64,000 nt of DNA from the NCBI RefSeq assembly GCF_964204645.1, contig NC_134025.1:13957001-14021000 (forward strand), read 5' to 3'. The DNA is from Tubulanus polymorphus. Lineage: Eukaryota; Nemertea; Palaeonemertea; Tubulaniformes; Tubulanidae. Below the pieces are notes generated by a model. It searched no databases. It worked only from the letters and a program-made list of their open reading frames with translations, and had not been told where the DNA came from. The position numbers were made by a program, and so were the translations under genes. The stretch's first letter is position 1; every line of letters begins with the position of its first letter. This document shows, one piece after another, positions 44,942 through 54,149 of the stretch.

Positions 44942-46023
44942 TTATTCTTTTAATTTTACTAGATAAAATCCATTCATTAAATTTATCATCGTATCCTTTA
45001 TATTTCACCAAAGAATACTTTTTTCCTTTAAGAGTTTTTGTTTTCAATACTTTTTCTATTTTGTATTCTATTTCATCTGGATTTGGTACAAGTGATAATT
45101 CTTGTTCATAGAAATAACCTAATATTTCTTCATCTTTTAAATCTTCTAATTTAGAAACAAATGGTTTAGTTAATATTATCTTTTTAATTTTAAATATTTC
45201 TTCTGTAAAATTTGGGGTATAACCTTTATAAAATGTTTTTCTATATTTAGATATTCTTACGTGTTGTCCAATTTTAAATTTAGGTTCTCCGAAATCATGT
45301 GTAACAAACGCTCCATATAAATTATTCCAAACTATTTCTGAATTATCTTCTTTTCTAGCTTGTATAGGTTTCATATTTATAGAACTATGTTTAGAATTAT
45401 TATAACCTTTCACTAAATCATCTAATACATCGATATATTTATGTTTCATTAGCAGTAAAATATTTCCACATTCTAGTTTTCAATGTTTTATTAAATCTTT
45501 CTATAATAGATGCTTTTTTATCTGAGTGTGTTGAAAAATAATCTACATCGTTATCAGATAATAGTTTTTTGAAATGTTTGTTGTAGAATTCCTTACCTTC
45601 ATCAAATTGTATCTTATCTGGAATAGCTTCTTTAAATATTGATTTAAAAGCATTTGTTACTTCTATTCCAGTTTTATTTTTGATTGGAATTGACCATGCG
45701 TATCGACTGAATATGTCTATAACATTCAATATCCAGAAATATCCTTTGTTGTATTCTTCTAAGTTCTTCATGTCAATTAAATCTGCTTGCCATTGTTGAT
45801 CGATATATGAAACCATAACTTTTCTTGTTAAATAAGTTTTATCCATTTTCTTATGGATTTGATATGTTGGTTGATTTTGTAACCATGATTTTAATTCACT
45901 ATATCTTATGTCACCATTTTCATTATCAGATTTAATTTTATTTCATAATTCTGTAACGTTAGAATATGATACTTCACTTTCTGGGTTATAATATAAATCT
46001 CTTAAATATTGTTCTTTTTTCAT
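44934..46023 (-). pseudogene. INT: Polinton integrase, broken copy
   Basis: It aligns with the intact 371-residue integrase at 56123-57238. Breaks: a TGA at 45943-45945 (codon 27) and a two-base deletion near 45440. These leave open parts 45439-45846 (catalytic core: WQADLID, FDEGKEF, ERFNK) and 44934-45449 (C-terminal domain and chromodomain, YSLVKYKGYDD). It lacks the 21-bp micro-element found in the element 2 gene. Normally it catalyses integration with a 6-bp staggered cut. Confidence 0.85.
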
Positions 46024-46029
46024 CTTATT

Positions 46030-46389
46030 TTAATCCATTAATAATAATTTAGATTTAGTTTCAATGGTTTTATGATTTGACTTATTTCTGGTATAATAGG
46101 TTTATTGTCATTGGAATCATATTTATCATCAGATTTGAATTTTGATTTATATATTACACCGGATAATATAATAACTGTTACTAATCCAATTGTAATATAT
46201 AATTTATAATTACTTCCAGCATTAGAAGAATTAGATGGATTATTATTTGAATCAATATCAGGTGATTCATTTATATCAGTTAATTTCTTTTTCTTAGCTT
46301 TTTTTTAATTCTGAAGATCTTTTACCTAATTCTCTTGCCCATTTAATTTGTTTCTCGGATCTAGGCTTCTTCTTGACATCATCACTCAT
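46030..46389 (-). pseudogene. Small basic one-TM protein, frameshifted copy
   Basis: It corresponds to the 131-residue gene at 55724-56119. The start at 46389 overlaps the upstream gene by 8 bp. The N-terminus (RSEKQIKWARELGKRSSELKK) is conserved. An extra base in the A-run near 46306-46313 shifts the frame. A transmembrane helix and Lys/Ser-rich tail are readable in the shifted frame. This copy lacks the 27-bp micro-element insertion. Confidence 0.65.
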
Positions 46390-46978
46390 TTATTTTAGTT
46401 AATTTTTGTTCTGATTCATTTTCTGTTTCGCCGTTTGGTTGTAGTACATCTGTTTCGTTCTTACCTGATTTACATTCCATAGGCTTGATGTTCGAAAATG
46501 TAATGACGCCAGTAGAAATTAATGTCATAACCGATCCTAATTGAAATGAAGCATAACCAACCCATTTTTGTAATTCAGTCATAACTAAGTAGTCATTTTT
46601 CAAATCACTATATAATTTATTTTCATCATCAATTGGTATTAACCGGTTACAAAATTTTGAATAACATTTGACAATACCATCTGAAATAGAATCATTTATT
46701 CTAGCTAATCTTGCTTCTTCATAAATCTTAAAATATTTTATTACTTTATCTGGTTTCATAGAGTCTAATTCTTGAAAAGTAATAATTCTATTTAAAAACT
46801 CTTTAGATTTTCCGCCAGCAATTAGTAATTCAAGATGGTGTTTACAATATAAATAGTATTCATAATCTATATTACAATTAACTTGAATAGAAACAACTGG
46901 ATCCTTAGTATCACTAATACCCAAATCATCTAATGTCTTTTCAATATCAATACTATTCTTATTAGATTTCTTTGACAT
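46382..46978 (-). CDS. Conserved Polinton protein with TM segment (198 aa)
   Basis: Intact; it starts at CTAATATAAATG. Conserved parts are KPDKVIKYFKIYEEARL (about 78) and an internal stretch around NDSIS...YSKFCNRLIPIDDENKLY. A hydrophobic helix, GYASFQLGSVMTLISTGVITF, lies at about 142-162, and the tail is acidic. The same architecture recurs in other animal Polintons near integrase. The function is unknown to me; a membrane or virion component is inferred. The element 2 copy is at 55129-55731. Confidence 0.65.
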   Translation of the reverse strand: MSKKSNKNSIDIEKTLDDLGISDTKDPVVSIQVNCNIDYEYYLYCKHHLELLIAGGKSKEFLNRIITFQELDSMKPDKVIKYFKIYEEARLARINDSISDGIVKCYSKFCNRLIPIDDENKLYSDLKNDYLVMTELQKWVGYASFQLGSVMTLISTGVITFSNIKPMECKSGKNETDVLQPNGETENESEQKLTKINE

Positions 46979-47302
46979 TTATATTAGAGAAATTTAATAA
47001 GAAAAATATTATAAGTATTCTGATACTAGATAGTTAAAGTTAAAGAATTCTAGTATTGACTACTGATACTAGCTATTTGAATTTAAAGAATTTCTATTTG
47101 AATCTATTCAAAATATAAAGTATTCTCTTTTTGAAAAGAAAATATTAAAAATATAATAGAATTCACTAGCTAGTTGAAGTTATTGTTTTTTTAATATATT
47201 TTATTTGAATTCTATTTGATATCACCATGTGGATGCCGTACGGCACCATCTCACTACTTTTGTTTATCTATTAGGAGCAGTAATTATAACTGTCCAGATA
47301 AG
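46979..47302. other. Intergenic region with micro-element and palindromes
   Basis: AT-rich spacer containing repeated ATACTAG/CTAGTAT words. At 47223-47247 it holds one copy of the palindromic micro-element (GGTGCCGTACGGCA core on the minus strand). The homologous spacer in element 2 (54825-55128) lacks this insertion. Confidence 0.6.
47223..47247 (-). repeat. Palindromic micro-element, copy 1 (intergenic)
   Basis: A 25-bp sequence on the minus strand: GGTGCCGTACGGCATC then CACATGGTG (one mismatch in the 16-bp palindrome). It is present in element 1 between GAT and ATATC, and absent from the homologous site of element 2 near 54865-54880 (AGTAAGATATTAAAT). Confidence 0.7.
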
Positions 47303-47980
47303 TCATTTCGGATCCTTGATATCAAATTCCTCAACGTATTGTTCATTATTTGGATCATTGTTCCATTGATCAATAAATTTCTTTGCCTTTGTTAACTGTT
47401 CTAAATATAACTGTAAATCTAGTTTATTAGATTTTATTTTATTTTCTTCCTTTTCAAGAGGTCTTAAATTTTTCCAATTCCAAATAAGTTTTTTATTGTA
47501 TTCATCATTCATGTTAAATTTAGATATTGGTAACACGTGATCAATATGGTAATAATCCCCATAATTATCTATATTCATTTTATCATCGAATTGATATATT
47601 ATCCATGATTTGAAAAATTCATCTGAACAACCCAATAAATTAGATAGTGTTTCTGAATGCGTTTCTTTGTTGAATAATTGTGTTAATCTAGATCTTAAGC
47701 ATTGTTTCAATCTAAAATTAAGATCTTTTTGATATCTTTCTCTCATATATTCTGCCATAAAATAATTATAATGTTCTATATTATCTTCTCGGTATTGTTT
47801 GGTATATAGTTTAAAACAAGTTTTACAGCAATATTGAAAACCATCTTTGCTAATCTTACGCTTACTAAATTATGTTAAAGCTAATTTATCTAATTCACAC
47901 TTAGAACACTTCTTGTAGTATATATTTATGACGCCAGTGTTATTTGTAATATTGATAATTTGTGGTTGTTCTGGTTCCAT
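47303..47980 (-). pseudogene. HNH endonuclease, element 1 copy, one stop
   Basis: The frame from ATG 47980 has TAA at 47870-47872 (codon 37), then is open to 47303. It carries a CxxC...CxxC zinc ribbon near the N-terminus and an HNH nuclease motif (HIDHVLPIS ... NLRPLEKEENKIKSNKL). A shorter product from the ATG at 47758 would keep the nuclease domain but lose part of the ribbon. The same TAA is present in the element 2 copy but not in the one at 51097, which reads GAA there. Confidence 0.75.
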
Positions 47981-48094
47981 TTATTATATGTATTTTTTAC
48001 TAAATTGGTTAATATTTTAGAATCCTCTTCCATTTCTTCGACCAACGTCATCCTTTTTCATTCCTCGCTCTAAATCATACCAGTTACAATACCC

Positions 48095-48425
48095 GCGTCA
48101 CATGCGGACATACAGGCGCGCTTTTGCTTAATGCGCATGCGTTAATCATAATTATATATTCATTCTATAAATTCTGTAAAATAGAAACAACACATGCGTT
48201 ACATGCGTCACATGCGGCCATTTATGGCCGGTTTTGCTTAATGCACATGTTTTAATCATAATTATATATTCTTTCTGTAAATAGAAACAACTGAACACAT
48301 AAGATATCAAAACGTGTTCGCATTAGGCAAGACCGGGCATTCAAGCCCGGTTTGGATCAATGCGCATGCGCTAATCATAATTATATATTAATTATGTAAA
48401 TTCTGTAAAATAGAAACGACCGAAC
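48095..48425. repeat. Three tandem hairpin repeats, element 1
   Basis: Three ~100-115 bp units share TAATCATAATTATATATT, CTGTAAAATAGAAAC and a GC-rich hairpin. Unit 2 has CGGCCAT/ATGGCCG (48215-48230); unit 3 has CCGGGC/GCCCGG (48333-48350), so both sides of the stem changed together. Unit 1's stem is degraded. The homologous array in element 2 is at 53690-54020. It lies between the HNH gene and the right-end gene. Confidence 0.7.
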
Positions 48426-48523
48426 ATAGAACATTCACCAAGCAGATTTACACAATACATATACAAGTATGTTCGGTCGTTGTATTGACAAAATTTATAG
48501 TTTCAACTAAAACATTATTTTAT

Positions 48524-49254
48524 TTATAATTCCAACCAGAACTTTTCAATTTCTGGATCATTGTCAAGCATTTTTTCAATTTCTGGCATATATCTGATTA
48601 CTTCACTAAATGACAAACTTAATAATTGGAATCTTTTATATCTAAATAATCTACCTACGCTTCTTAATTTTCTTTCATGTCTGGAACTAATACTTATATA
48701 TTTTTTTAACCAAGAAGCCCAAGAAATCCCTGCAGTTTGTTTATTAAACATTAAAAATCCCATATTTAAACAATCCCCGAAAATGATATAATCCCATAAA
48801 TGCTTTGCTTTTTTACATAACAAGGTTCTATAATTTTTTTTCAATAAAACAGTTATTTCATTAAATGATGTTACACCTTTCTTTAAAACTTACATCTTTT
48901 TCATTTGATAATTTTGATTTTAAAAACTTATTTAACTCATTTCCGCTCATTTTCTTTTTAGTTTTTGTTCCTTTTAGTCTTAACAATATTTCTACATTGG
49001 TTGTTGGTCTTTTCGGTAATGATGTTACGCTAGATTGCTGGTTTTCTATTATTTTTTCTAAAATTAATGTCATGATGGTAATATAAATGTTTTTTAACTT
49101 CTTCTAACGTTTCATCTTCTGTATCGAAAGATTCTTTTACTTCAGTACCCATGTCCATTGGTTCGTCTTCCACCATTTCGGTTGGTTCATCTTCCATTTC
49201 GATTGTCCTCTGAGAATTAAGAGTACTTCTTGATACAAACGACATTTTATTCAA
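48524..49254 (-). pseudogene. Right-end Polinton gene in three frame-shifted pieces
   Basis: Pieces 49030-49254 (acidic N-terminus), 48861-49073 (Lys-rich middle) and 48524-48844 (C-terminus) follow in order in different frames and together would give about 240 residues. The last piece has WASWLKKYISISSRHERKLR and LLSLSFSEVIRYMPEIEKML. A remnant of this end is recognisable in element 2 near 53480-53575. The family is unknown to me, and the N-terminal acidic region suggests a regulatory protein. The HSE-bearing region (49560-49700) lies upstream and probably contains its promoter. Confidence 0.55.
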
Positions 49255-49259
49255 CTAAA

Positions 49260-49841
49260 CGATATCAGCGGTAGAACAGGAACCGCGATATTAAATGATA
49301 TAAATATTTTCAAGTCTATCGTTTCTAATTATTATAACTTATTATAGTTCAAGTTATTATCTATCTAACGTAAAATAGAATTAACTGTATGAAGTTGTAG
49401 TTGTCAAAAGCACTTAAAGGTCTCATATTTAATAGCCCTAATAACTACAAAAAACAGTACTTACATTTAGATTTATAATTGTAAACTATAAACTCCTAAT
49501 TTCGTTTCGATAGATAGAATATCCTGAGCACAATGTAACAGCGTCTGTTCATTTCCGGGGCGATTTCTAGAATGACACGTCGTTGATTATTATACGTCAT
49601 CTGGTTCCGGCACACCTTTCTAGAATATTCTACACGTTTCTGATTATGACATGTCATCTCTATTCAGAGTTCCAGCACACCTTTCTAGAATTTTCTATAC
49701 ACGTTTGCAATAATGATTCATATGTCTCGGCGTCATAGTAACAGCTGTAACAGCTGTGAATTTATAGATTTATTCAATAGTTCATTACATGAAATGTATA
49801 TAGGCTCAAATAGAATCATGTTCTAGTATAAACAGCTATGC
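49260..49841 (-). promoter_or_regulatory. Right-end control region with heat-shock elements
   Basis: Noncoding, upstream of the gene starting at 49254. Two perfect three-unit heat-shock elements, TTCTAGAATATTC (49618-49630) and TTCTAGAATTTTC (49683-49695), alternate with CRE-like words (ACGTCATC, ATGACATGTCATC). A partial copy, TTTCTAGAATGACACGTC, is at about 49564. The corresponding region in element 2 (52970-53300) conserves one perfect element in inverse orientation, as expected. Confidence 0.5.
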
Positions 49842-50313
49842 ATTATTTCAATCACACTTTACTAACACTTTTAATGTTTAAACATCTAACTCACACAAAT
49901 ATGAATATTGAAATAATGTTGTAAATATATACTTTTATATCTATTCTATAAGAGCTCACACTTTACTCACACTTTTATATTGAATAATCTATCAATTTAT
50001 ATGTTATTCATATATATTTTATTCATGTATATACATATTTTAAGAGTAATAGGGATAATGGGCTTTCATATCAAAGGTTGAAAGGGCTAGTGAGTAAAAA
50101 ATGAAAAATATGAAAATAATAATAATTTCTATTTGAATTAGGAGTGAAACTCATATAAAATGAAAAATAAATTCGAGTGTGCGAGAATTATTTTTCATTT
50201 TATATGAGTTTCGCTACTAATTCAAATAGAAATTGTTATTATTTTCATATTTTTCATTTTTTATGAGCTCGACCTTTCGACCTTTGGTATGAAAGCCCAT
50301 TATCCCTATTACT
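49842..50313 (-). repeat. Right terminal inverted repeat of Polinton 1
   Basis: It comprises a 208-bp section matching the left TIR and a 264-bp terminal palindrome (50050-50313) whose own arms both carry AGTAATAGGGATAATGGG. The junction AAGAGTAATAGGG near 50047 shows that the palindrome is part of the TIR. The left end keeps only about 45 bp of it. Confidence 0.85.
50050..50313. repeat. 264-bp terminal palindrome (hairpin)
   Basis: Left arm words (CTATTTGAATTAGGAG, AAACTCATATAAAATG) recur inverted in the right arm, giving a near-complete fold-back with centre about 50182. Related palindromes terminate elements 3 (50682-50861) and 2 (52119-52387). Confidence 0.85.
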
Positions 50314-50319
50314 ATCTTC
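50314..50319. repeat. 6-bp target duplication ATCTTC, right
   Basis: Directly after ...CCCTATTACT; identical to 32082-32087. It marks the precise right boundary of Polinton 1. Confidence 0.9.
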
Positions 50320-50681
50320 TACTCGATCAAAGAAGAGGAAAATGAGGACTGCAATGACAAGATACAGAAATTCATAGAAAATGATCTAGGAATTGCGGAC
50401 TTCAAACCGGTACTCGATCGAGTACACAGATTGGGAGGACATAAACGCGGAAAAACCAGACCGATAGTAGCGAAATTCCATAAATACACCGACAAGGAAA
50501 GAGTTCTTAGCGCAGGTCGTAATCCGACTGGATCAACCTCGTTTGGAATGTCCGAACAAATTCCAAAAGAATGGCAGGATCGGAGAAAATCGCGAATGGG
50601 TGAATATCGGGATGCGAAAAAGAATGGTTATAAAGTGAAATTCGTTAGAGATAAACTAATCTTAAACGGTAAAGAAGTGTT
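50320..50681 (+). pseudogene. LINE ORF1, C-terminal part, between two Polintons
   Basis: It resumes the ORF1 interrupted at 32087. It encodes the end of the RRM-like domain (EEENEDCNDKIQKFIENDLG), the RVHRLGGHKRGKTRPIVAKF motif and the following RKSRMGEYRDAKKNGYKVKF region, ending at NGKEVL where Polinton element 3 begins at 50682. Domain order matches ORF1 of non-LTR retrotransposons. The remainder of the LINE, including ORF2, is not seen in the window. Confidence 0.8.
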
Positions 50682-51096
50682 AGTAATAGGGGTAATAGGT
50701 CAAAGGTCGAAGGGTCGAGCTCGTAAAAAATGAAAAAAACAATAATTTACAGTTGAATTAGTCGCGCACACTCCTAATTCAACTGGAAATTATTGTTATT
50801 TTCATTTTTTACTCACTCGCCCCTTCAACCTTTAACCTGAAAGCCTATTACCCCTATTACTCTTAAGATATTCACATATACATGAATAACATTTAAATTG
50901 ACAGATTATTCAATATAAAAGTGTAAGCTCTTATAGAATATATTGATAGATATATTTACAACATTATTTCAATATTCATATTTGTATGAGTTAGATTTTT
51001 AAACATTAAAAGTGTTAGTAAAGTGTGATTGAAATAATACATGATATAAATCATTGAACTTCTAAAATCAATTTAGTAAAAAAATATGTATAATAG

Positions 51097-51765
51097 ATGG
51101 AATCAGAACAACCACAAACTATAAATATTACAAATAACACTGTTGTCATAAACATATACTACAAGAAGTGTTCTAAATGTGAATTAGATAAATTAGCTTT
51201 AACAGAATTTAGTCAGCGTAAGATTAGCAAAGATGGTTTTCAATATTGCTGTAAAACTTGTACTAAACTATATACCAAACAATATCGAGAAGATAATAGA
51301 GAAGCTTACAATGATTATATGACAGAATATATGAGAGGAAGATATCAAACAGATCTTAATTTTAGATTAAAACAATGCTTAAGATCTAGATTAACACAAT
51401 TATTCAACAAAGAAACGCATTCAGAAACACTATCTAATGCATTGGGTTGTTCAGATGAATTCTTAAAATCATGGATTATATATCAATTCGATGATAAAAT
51501 GAATATAGATAATTATGGTGAATACGTTCATATTGATCACGTGTTGCCGATTTCTAAATTTGACATGAATGATGAATACAATAAAAAACTTATTTGGAAT
51601 TGGAAGAATCTAAGACCTTTAGAAAAGAAGGAAAATATAATTAAATCTAATAAACTAGATTTACAGTTATATTTAGATCAACTGGATAAAGCAAAGACAT
51701 TTGTTGAATTATGGAATAGTATTTCACAGAATCAACCGCATTCTGAGGTTTTAATCAGTGGTTAG
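51097..51765 (+). CDS. HNH endonuclease with zinc ribbon, intact (222 aa)
   Basis: An N-terminal treble-clef-like ribbon has CSKC at about 24-27 and CCKTC at about 51-55. A helical middle region follows, then the HNH nuclease: HIDHVLPIS (His145, Asp147, His148), N171 in NLRPLEKKEN and the trailing NIIKSNKLDL. This arrangement is typical of HNH nucleases found as mobile genes in phages and large DNA viruses. It is the only one of three full-length copies here without a stop codon. Role in the element (homing, repair, resolution of ends) is unknown. The start follows AGTAAAAAAATATGTATAATAG. Confidence 0.78.
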   Translation: MESEQPQTINITNNTVVINIYYKKCSKCELDKLALTEFSQRKISKDGFQYCCKTCTKLYTKQYREDNREAYNDYMTEYMRGRYQTDLNFRLKQCLRSRLTQLFNKETHSETLSNALGCSDEFLKSWIIYQFDDKMNIDNYGEYVHIDHVLPISKFDMNDEYNKKLIWNWKNLRPLEKKENIIKSNKLDLQLYLDQLDKAKTFVELWNSISQNQPHSEVLISG

Positions 51766-52118
51766 AAAGCCGGCAATTCTATTTGAGCTTTGTATGTATA
51801 TAATACATAGCTCTTGTTTACTACTAAAACATATGTTGCCAAATATATCTTGTTTTCAATTCTAAAGAATTAATTAACTTCATCATAAAGAACATCTGTT
51901 ACAATCCAGGCAAACGTGCAGAAATAATTAGTTTGGTCGAACGTGCGCCACGTCGGCAGTTAGAAATCAACTTTCACATACATAGTACGTATTGGATATT
52001 CTCTCTCAAAACACAGTTTACAGTTCTAAATCTAAGTGTAAGTACCGTTTTTGTAGTTATTATGAAGTAGGGAAACCTTTAAACATATTTAAGTACAGTA
52101 ATTCATTTTCACGACATC
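51766..52118. other. Noncoding tail of element 3
   Basis: No gene. The part 51990-52110 aligns with 53225-53335 of element 2 (shared words AATCTAA.TGTAAGTAC and TTTTGTAGTTATTA), which suggests it belongs to the same terminal control region type. It ends at GACATC, the likely 6-bp target of element 2 (52113-52118). Confidence 0.5.
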
Positions 52119-52386
52119 AGTAATAGGGGTAATAGGCTTTCAAGCCAAAGGTCGAACGGTCGAGCTCGTAAAAAATGAAAAAACATAAAGATAATAACAA
52201 TTTCTACTTGAATTACTCGCGAAACTCATAAAAATGAAAAATAAATTCTCACACGCTCGAATTTATTTTTCATTTTTATGAGTTTCACTCCTAATTCAAG
52301 TAGAAATTGTAATTATTTTCATGTTTTTCATTTTTTACTCACCCGCCCGTTCAACCTTTAACCCGAAAGCCTATTACCCCTATTAC

Positions 52387-52640
52387 TCTTAAAATATTCA
52401 TATATATATGAATAAAATATAAATCATTGAACTTCTAAAATCAATTTTAATAAAAAATTTAGTATTAAAATGGAAGCAAATAAATACTACTGCCCAACAT
52501 GTAATATCGATATAGATAAATCCCAAAAAGCAAGACACAATAAAACTAGAACACATTTGTTTTTAGTCCAGTTGGTTAAAGCAAAGACATTTATCGAATT
52601 ATGGAACTCAACACATAGTGAAAAATACGTTGAATCGTTA
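52387..52640 (+). pseudogene. Chimeric end: PolB finger start joined to HNH tail
   Basis: After the palindrome, a shortened TIR leads to the polB-type promoter and start at 52470, encoding the first C2H2 finger (YYCPTCNIDIDKSQKARH). Near 52560 this is joined to the last ~25 codons of an HNH gene (LVKAKTFIELWNS). In element 1 these sequences lie at opposite ends, so this is a recombinant or deletion junction. Confidence 0.6.
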
Positions 52641-53390
52641 TAAACGCCCGATAATACTCAGCTATATAGTTGGTTGTATTAGCTCTAGTAAACATATGTT
52701 ACCAGCTTATATTTCAATTGTAAAGAGTTAATTAATTTCATTGATCTAAATGCCTTTATTATTGATTTTTTTTTTCAACTATATTTACAAGTCTCAACGT
52801 GTTGTGTATTATACATCATACAGCGGACGTTAGCGAATCACAAATCTCATAATTTACAAGTCTCAACGCGCTTTTTAGATGTTTCTGGACAATTAAGCTC
52901 TAACCAATCAAAAGTCTCTTAATTCGCAAGTCTCAACACACTTGTTCTAGATGTTTCTGAGCATAGAATAGTATAAATAGGCGCGCACATCAGACGCTTA
53001 ACAGAGCTATAGAATAAATCTATAAATTTACAGCTGTTACAGCTGTTACTCGCCGAGATATTATGAATCATTATTACAAACATGCAGAGAATATTCTAGA
53101 AAGGCGCGCCGGAACTAGATGACGTGGCATAATCAACGACGTGTTCATTCTAGAAATCGCCCCGGAAATGGACATACGCTGTAATATTGTGCTCAGGATA
53201 TTCTATCTTTCGAAACGAAATTAGGAGTTTATAGTTTACAATTATAAATCTAAATGTAAGTACTGTTTGTTGTAGTTATTAAGGTTATTAAATATGAAAC
53301 CTTTAGATATATTTAAGTGTATTTAGTATATCTTTTAGATAGCTAGAGTTACCGCTAATATCTTTTAGATTAATAAAAAGTCATACACAT
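52641..53390 (+). promoter_or_regulatory. Element 2 control region: TATA box and heat-shock element
   Basis: Noncoding. Repeated CAAGTCTCAACRCRCTT and AGATGTTTCTG words (52850-52965) precede a canonical TATA box, TATAAATAG at 52972-52980, followed by GGCGCGC and a possible start about 30 bp on. A perfect heat-shock element, GAATATTCTAGAA, is at 53089-53101, flanked by CRE-like GATGACGTGGCA. It aligns with the reverse complement of 49290-49780 in element 1. Confidence 0.5.
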
Positions 53391-53660
53391 CAAGAAGCGA
53401 TAGAGAAACTCAAGATACTCTTTCTACCTGAGGAATCAACAGCAATGGATATCAAACCAATAGAATCGCCAAAAGATCGACGAAGAAACTATATAAGAAT
53501 TTCAAAAACATTAAGACTCCAATGATTAAGTTTATCATTTGTTGATGTAGTTAAATATTTACCAGCAATTGAAAAAATGTTTGTAATTATAAATTGTATT
53601 TATAGAAATCAAATGATGTATTAGAAGAAATGACTGAACAACTTGTATAATGTATTGTGT
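53391..53660 (+). pseudogene. Remnant of the right-end gene
   Basis: A short stretch near 53480-53580 reads RRNYIRISKTLRLQ, stop, LSLSFVDVVKYLPAIEKMF. It resembles the C-terminal end of the element 1 gene at 48524-49254. The rest is lost. Confidence 0.45.
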
Positions 53661-53689
53661 AAATCTGATTTGTGAATTTTTATGTTCAG

Positions 53690-54020
53690 TCGTTTCTATT
53701 ATGATTAACACATGTGCATTAAGCAAAACCGGCCATAAATGGCCGCATGTGACACATGTAACGCATGTGACGAGGGACAGGGACATGAATGCGTTTGAAT
53801 TTTCTATGTTCAGTTGTTTCTATTTTACAGAATTTATAGAATGAATATATAATTATGATTAACACATGTGCATTAAGCAAAACCGGCCATAAATGGCCGC
53901 ATGTGACGCATGTAACGCATGTGTTGTTTCTATTTTACAGAATTTATAGAATGAATTTATAATTATGATTAACGCATGCGCATTAAGCAAAACCGGCCAC
54001 AAATGGCCGGCCGCTTGTAT
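53690..54020. repeat. Three tandem hairpin repeats, element 2
   Basis: Units share TATGATTAACRCATGYGCAT, AAGCAAAACCGGCC and the stem GGCCATAAATGGCC. The last is GGCCACAAATGGCCGG. They correspond to 48095-48425 in inverse orientation. Confidence 0.7.
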
Positions 54021-54149
54021 TATTTAGATATCAAGGAATCGAAACAACTTATCAAAAGCAACGAAGAATGAAAAAGGATGACGTTGGTCGAAGAAATGGA
54101 AGAGGATTATAAAATATTAACCAATTTAGTAAAAAAATATGTATAATAA

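Larger units (their letters stand above)
32088..50313. mobile_element. Maverick/Polinton element 1, complete
   Basis: An 18226-bp element bounded by inverted AGTAATAGGGATAATGGG termini and a 6-bp target duplication. It carries protein-primed PolB, penton-like, membrane, major capsid and zinc-finger genes on the plus strand. ATPase, integrase, two small conserved genes, HNH nuclease and a right-end gene are on the minus strand. The two blocks converge near 44.15 kb. The element is far more AT-rich than its surroundings. About half the genes have nonsense or frameshift breaks, so it is probably inactive. Gene content places it with Polintons/adintoviruses, endogenous virus-like elements of animals. 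Confidence 0.93.
50682..52118. mobile_element. Polinton element 3, terminal fragment (HNH side)
   Basis: It begins AGTAATAGGGG with a 180-bp terminal palindrome (50682-50861), then a TIR-like stretch to about 51060, an intact HNH gene (51097-51765), and noncoding sequence similar to 52640-53340. It is cut off at 52119 by the terminal palindrome of element 2. The probable 6-bp target AGTGTT precedes it (50676-50681). Its other end is not in the window. Confidence 0.7.

Noticed and set aside
32396-47980. Stop-codon reassignment (TAA as sense) in Polinton genes
   Set aside because: Several in-frame stops are TAA, but the integrase copy has TGA, many genes end properly with TAA, and single-base frameshifts are also common. 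Ordinary decay explains it.
32088-52130. I-SceI-type homing site in the TAGGGATAA termini
   Set aside because: The resemblance is limited to a few bases (TAGGGATAA); the rest of the site does not match and no LAGLIDADG gene is present.
48095-54020. CRISPR-like array
   Set aside because: The repeats are long (about 100-115 bp), spacers are not unique and there are no cas genes. They are tandem hairpin repeats of a eukaryotic element.
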